A stretch of 64,000 nucleotides of DNA from Knoxdaviesia capensis (Eukaryota; Ascomycota; Sordariomycetes; Microascales; Gondwanamycetaceae). Shown piece by piece: positions 60,895 through 64,000 of this stretch (within the stretch, counting starts at the first letter, position 1; each line of letters opens with the position of its first letter). Under the pieces are notes generated by a model, which did no database searches, was not told where the DNA came from, and was given only the letters and a program-made list of their open reading frames with translations. Position numbers and translations under genes: made by a program. The stretch spans positions 3,532,667-3,596,666 of the forward strand of contig LNGK01000004.1 in the NCBI GenBank assembly GCA_001510575.1, in the 5' to 3' direction.

Positions 60895-61754
60895 GGAGGG
60901 AGATTGAAGCGGCTTACTTTTGGTTTTTGGGGTTTTGGATAATTTCCGGGGTTTTTTGTTTCCTTGGTCCCTTCGTTGTTGGAGGGAACGGTACTGTTTT
61001 CCATGGATCATAACACATTTCTTTTTTTCTCTTTCGTTCCTTTCCTGTCACCCATTTCTTGGATTTCTTGGATTTTTGTTTTTCTTCCGGCAAGCTCCAA
61101 AACCAACACACACACTCATACACACATATACTTTTCTTACTCTGTTTCATAGTCCCCTTTTTTTCATTTGTCGTTTTCGATTTGGATATCATTGGGCGGG
61201 TTCTCCGGCGTTTTTTCATATTCTTTTTCTTTTCTTGCTTGCCCCTTTTCTTTTTTTCTTTTGTGAATTCTTTTTCCTGGGTTCGTTCTCGCTGGGAAGG
61301 TTCTCCGGCGTGAAAACCCGAAAATGCATCAATACAGTATATACCGTGAATTTTTTTCTTTGAAGATACTGAAGTGCCAACGTCGTGATTATCACTAATT
61401 AAGATCGATGCTGGTGTATTTGGTGCTAAAACCGGGTTGGACGTTGTGCCCCACTTTTCTTTCGGAAGGGTTTGGTTCTGCCGGCCGGAAAGGTGTGGGC
61501 CGCCTCCCGTGCCCGGGGAATTGCGAACTGAAAAAAAAAACGCCCCGAAAAGAGACAAGAGAGGAGGTTGGGGCGAGTGACCTCAGCCGTGCAGACGAGA
61601 GAAGACTCGAGCATTCCAACAGCTCAAGGAAAGGACTTTCATTTTTGGGGGGCCTTGGTTTCGGGGCCGTTGAAATGGCTGTTGTCTCAAGGGGGGAGGG
61701 ACTTAGCAGAACAGAACAGAGGGGAGAAGAAGAAAGGGGTCTCACTACGGCTTG

Positions 61755-61804
<50 letters not shown>

Positions 61805-63227
61805 CTTTTTTCAGAGCAAAATAATTCTTTCAAAATTCTGCAATGACGGCATTGAGGACGGTATCGTCGTTGTCTTCATGCTCGTGTGTTCCCCTCACCG
61901 TCGTCTGAAGAGTGCCACATTGGGAGGTGCGTCAATAGTTGCGGCTAGGAAGACACTCAGGTGTTTCTGGAATAGCTGACACGACCGGAAGCAGGAACGC
62001 AAGAAACCACCACCACTGCATTGTTTTCACGCACGCAGAAGTGCCGATGGACAGCAACCCCGATAAAAAAAGGAGTGCTCCACTGGGTGCAGCGAGATTT
62101 CAAGGTTGGGCGGGCTTTGCATGTGCCGGGGTGGTGGGGTTTGCTGGTGGGTGGAGAATTGCTGGGGGTTTTCGGGAGGGTGCAGCAGAACAGGAACGAC
62201 GCAGAAGAGAACGGAGAGAAAGCAAACGGCGAGGCAGATATATAGTGGGGGGAGCTTTGGAGGACGGGGGAATAACCGAAGGGTGTGATGCGGTATTTCC
62301 GGGGGCCTGGAGCACTGATTTACCGTACTCCTAGGAGGGAGAGAAAGACCGAAGACACACGAGACTGACGATGGAATCAATGTTTGTGCAAACAGCACGC
62401 CAACGCAAATGCGGCTCATAGCCGAAGAATATGCAGCTCTACTTCGGAGACACAAAAAAAACCGGCATGCAAAACCTTTTGGGGTCCAATAAGGGACGTT
62501 CACCCCGCGGCGAAGAACGTATGTGCAGTACAGTTATGTACTACATCCCGCAGCGCGGTGCCTTTCCCCTCTTTCGCATTCCCCCCCCCGTCACCAATCC
62601 AAATCGGCCGTGTTAGTCCCACAACACACCACCACCACAGCCGATCGGGAAATGACAAGCTCCAGAAACTAACGATCGGGTTTAGTATGGAGTTTCCCCC
62701 GAAAAAGACTCTGTGATTCGCAGAAACAGAAAAAAAAAAGAACACGTTGGTGGAATGACGGCCTCAACAAGCTCGCATTGGTACCAGTTGAGCCCTTTTC
62801 TCTCTCTTTTTTCTTTTTCTGTTTTCTTTTTTGCTCTTCCTTCCTTCCTTCTCGCTGCACCTTCGTCTGGCTTGTTTCTGGTACCGTCACTTCCTGTTTT
62901 CAACTCTTAATAATATCTTACATCACCTCCTTCCTGCATCGGCTCGTGGTGAAACGCTCAATCGTCACTTGATCAATTCCTCCATTGAGAAAGAGAAGGA
63001 GCTGGCGAGATCTTCGATTGCTGCCCTACCTTATCAACTCGTCCGGACAGCAGCTTTGGCGATAGCTTCATCTGCTCTCTGTTTTCATCGTTTGCTAAAA
63101 AACACTCGCCTGAACTTTCCACTTCCACAAGTCCGTCCCCCTGTCTTAATTGTGCCGACTGTAGCCTCAATTTCTCCCCGAACCCACCCACCTCTGCGGC
63201 TCTTTGACGACAACCACCGCTCCGAAA
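60895..63227. other. Spacer between the GH76 and dihydroxyacetone kinase genes
   Basis: Both neighbours are on the + strand. The first 0.5 kb is T-rich and fits the GH76 3' end. From about 62.8 kb the + strand is CT-rich, a probable leader of the kinase. In between are a long (GA)n and short frames with no recognisable product. Confidence 0.5.
61759..61800. repeat. (GA)n microsatellite
   Basis: About 21 uninterrupted GA units, the longest dinucleotide array in the window. Confidence 0.95.
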
Positions 63228-64000
63228 ATGTCCGCAAAACACTTCATCAACGACCCGGCCCACCTGGTCAACTCGGCGCTGCAGAGCCTCACGCTGACCA
63301 ACCCGGCCCTGGCGCTGGACGCCGCCAACAAGATCATCTACCGGCGGCCGACCCCGACGGCGGCCCCCGCGCAGGTGGCGCTGGTCAGCGGCGGCGGCTC
63401 GGGCCACGAGCCCAGCTTCGCCGCCATGGTCGGCGCCGGCATGCTGAGCGCGTCGGTGTCGGGCACGCTGTTCGCCTCGCCCAGCGCCGAGCAGATCCGC
63501 ATCGGCATCCAGAGCCGCGTCGACACCGCGCGCGGCGTGCTGGTCATCGTCATGAACTACACCGGCGACGTGCTCAACTTCGGCGTGGCCGTCGAGAAGG
63601 CGCGCGCCGCCGGCATCGACGTTGACATGGTGGTGGTCGGCGACGATGTTGGTGTGGGCCGCTCCAAGTCCGGCAAGGTCGGCCGCCGCGGCATTGCGGG
63701 CACCGTGCTGGTGCACAAGGTGGCCGGCGCCATGGCCGCGCTCGGCCACCCGCTCGCCGACGTGGCGGCGGTGGCGCGGCTGGTGTCGGAGAACCTCGTC
63801 AGTGTGGGCGCCAGCCTCGACCACGTGCACGTGCCGGGCCGCGCGATCGACTCGGCCGACTCCGACGACGCGCTGAAGCTCGGCGAGGTCGAGCTGGGCA
63901 TGGGCATCCACAACGAGCCCGGCTCGGGCCGCATCTCCGTCGAGCTGCCGGAGCTCGTCACCACCATGCTCGGCCAGCTGCTGGCCCCCAAGTCCCAGGA
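63228..64000 (+). CDS. dak1: Dihydroxyacetone kinase, 5' part (DhaK domain), cut by window end
   Basis: The ATG at 63228 opens an uninterrupted frame of 257 codons to the window edge, so the gene is partial at its 3' end. ATP-dependent dihydroxyacetone kinases phosphorylate DHA to DHAP, detoxifying it and feeding glycerol catabolism in the cytosol. Seen in the DhaK half: an N-terminal FINDPAHLVNSAL; VSGGGSGHEPSFAAMVGAGM, the glycine-rich DHA-binding loop; VIVMNYTGDVLNFG; VGRRGIAGTVLVHKVAGAMA; and GMGIHNEPG, whose His (residue about 224) is the one that binds DHA covalently in this family. The full enzyme is usually near 590 residues, with a DhaL domain expected beyond the window. Third codon positions are almost all G or C, a stronger bias than in the zinc-finger or PP2A genes. 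The upstream 400 nt are CT-rich. Confidence 0.95.
   Translation, partial: MSAKHFINDPAHLVNSALQSLTLTNPALALDAANKIIYRRPTPTAAPAQVALVSGGGSGHEPSFAAMVGAGMLSASVSGTLFASPSAEQIRIGIQSRVDTARGVLVIVMNYTGDVLNFGVAVEKARAAGIDVDMVVVGDDVGVGRSKSGKVGRRGIAGTVLVHKVAGAMAALGHPLADVAAVARLVSENLVSVGASLDHVHVPGRAIDSADSDDALKLGEVELGMGIHNEPGSGRISVELPELVTTMLGQLLAPKSQ

Noticed and set aside
59629..61011. 460-codon open frame on the minus strand opposite the GH76 gene
   Set aside because: It mirrors the GH76 coding frame, is His/Val/Ala/Gly-rich with no domain, and is explained by high third-position GC in the real gene.
63228..64000. Horizontal transfer of the dihydroxyacetone kinase gene because of its very high third-position GC
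   Set aside because: The GH76 gene next to it has similar bias, and the upstream CT-rich leader is like that of native genes.

Overview
The window looks like nuclear DNA of a filamentous ascomycete (Pezizomycotina; Sordariomycetes is my best guess, but the rank below subphylum is not supported by anything decisive). The grounds are short spliceosomal introns (58-200 nt) with GTAAGT/GTACGT-type donors and CTAAC/TACTAAC branch points, long disordered N-termini, CT-rich promoters, and typical fungal families: a PLC1-type phospholipase C, a DFG5/DCW1 GH76 GPI-anchored mannosidase, TFIIIC tau95, PP2A B56, and a WD40 + inositol 5-phosphatase fusion. No tRNA, rRNA, CRISPR array, intact transposon or prophage was seen.

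Layout. 0.997-4.63 kb (-): phosphoinositide phospholipase C. 4.63-32.28 kb: about 27.6 kb in which no gene could be supported. It is not AT-rich and shows no obvious RIP decay; it is full of microsatellites, homopurine/homopyrimidine tracts, short palindromes and two N-marked low-quality spots. 32.28-34.36 kb (-): C2H2 zinc-finger protein, three exons. 35.18-37.51 kb (-): TFIIIC subunit (Tfc1/Sfc1), four exons. 39.64-42.00 kb (+): PP2A B56 regulatory subunit (Rts1/Par1/ParA type), five exons. 43.22-45.39 kb (-): CID-domain protein with RS, proline-rich and RGG regions. 46.17-46.90 kb (-): a 90-residue membrane protein encoded by four exons, three of them micro-exons of 9, 14 and 26 nt. 49.59-53.57 kb (+): WD40/inositol polyphosphate 5-phosphatase. 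54.83-55.76 kb (-): an acyl-protein-thioesterase-like hydrolase broken by about six one-base insertions. 59.52-60.89 kb (+): GH76 mannosidase. 63.23 kb to the right edge (+): 5' part of a dihydroxyacetone kinase.

The genes do not form an operon or an obvious biosynthetic cluster. They are mostly housekeeping: phosphoinositide signalling (PLC and 5-phosphatase act on related substrates), phosphatase targeting, Pol III transcription, RNA processing, cell wall and glycerone metabolism. Gene pairs are often divergent with 2-4 kb between starts, and most (+) genes have long strand-asymmetric CT-rich leaders.

The observations I would look at first are the micro-exon gene at 46.2-46.9 kb; the repeated odd palindrome GTACTGTAC/GTACAGTAC, including a perfect 14-bp inverted repeat at 11.37-11.42 kb; a speculative telomerase-RNA-like locus at about 47.1-48.5 kb; three interstitial double telomere repeats; and the frameshifted hydrolase. 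Splice sites were assigned by hand from reading frame, consensus and total length divisible by three. No similarity search was run.
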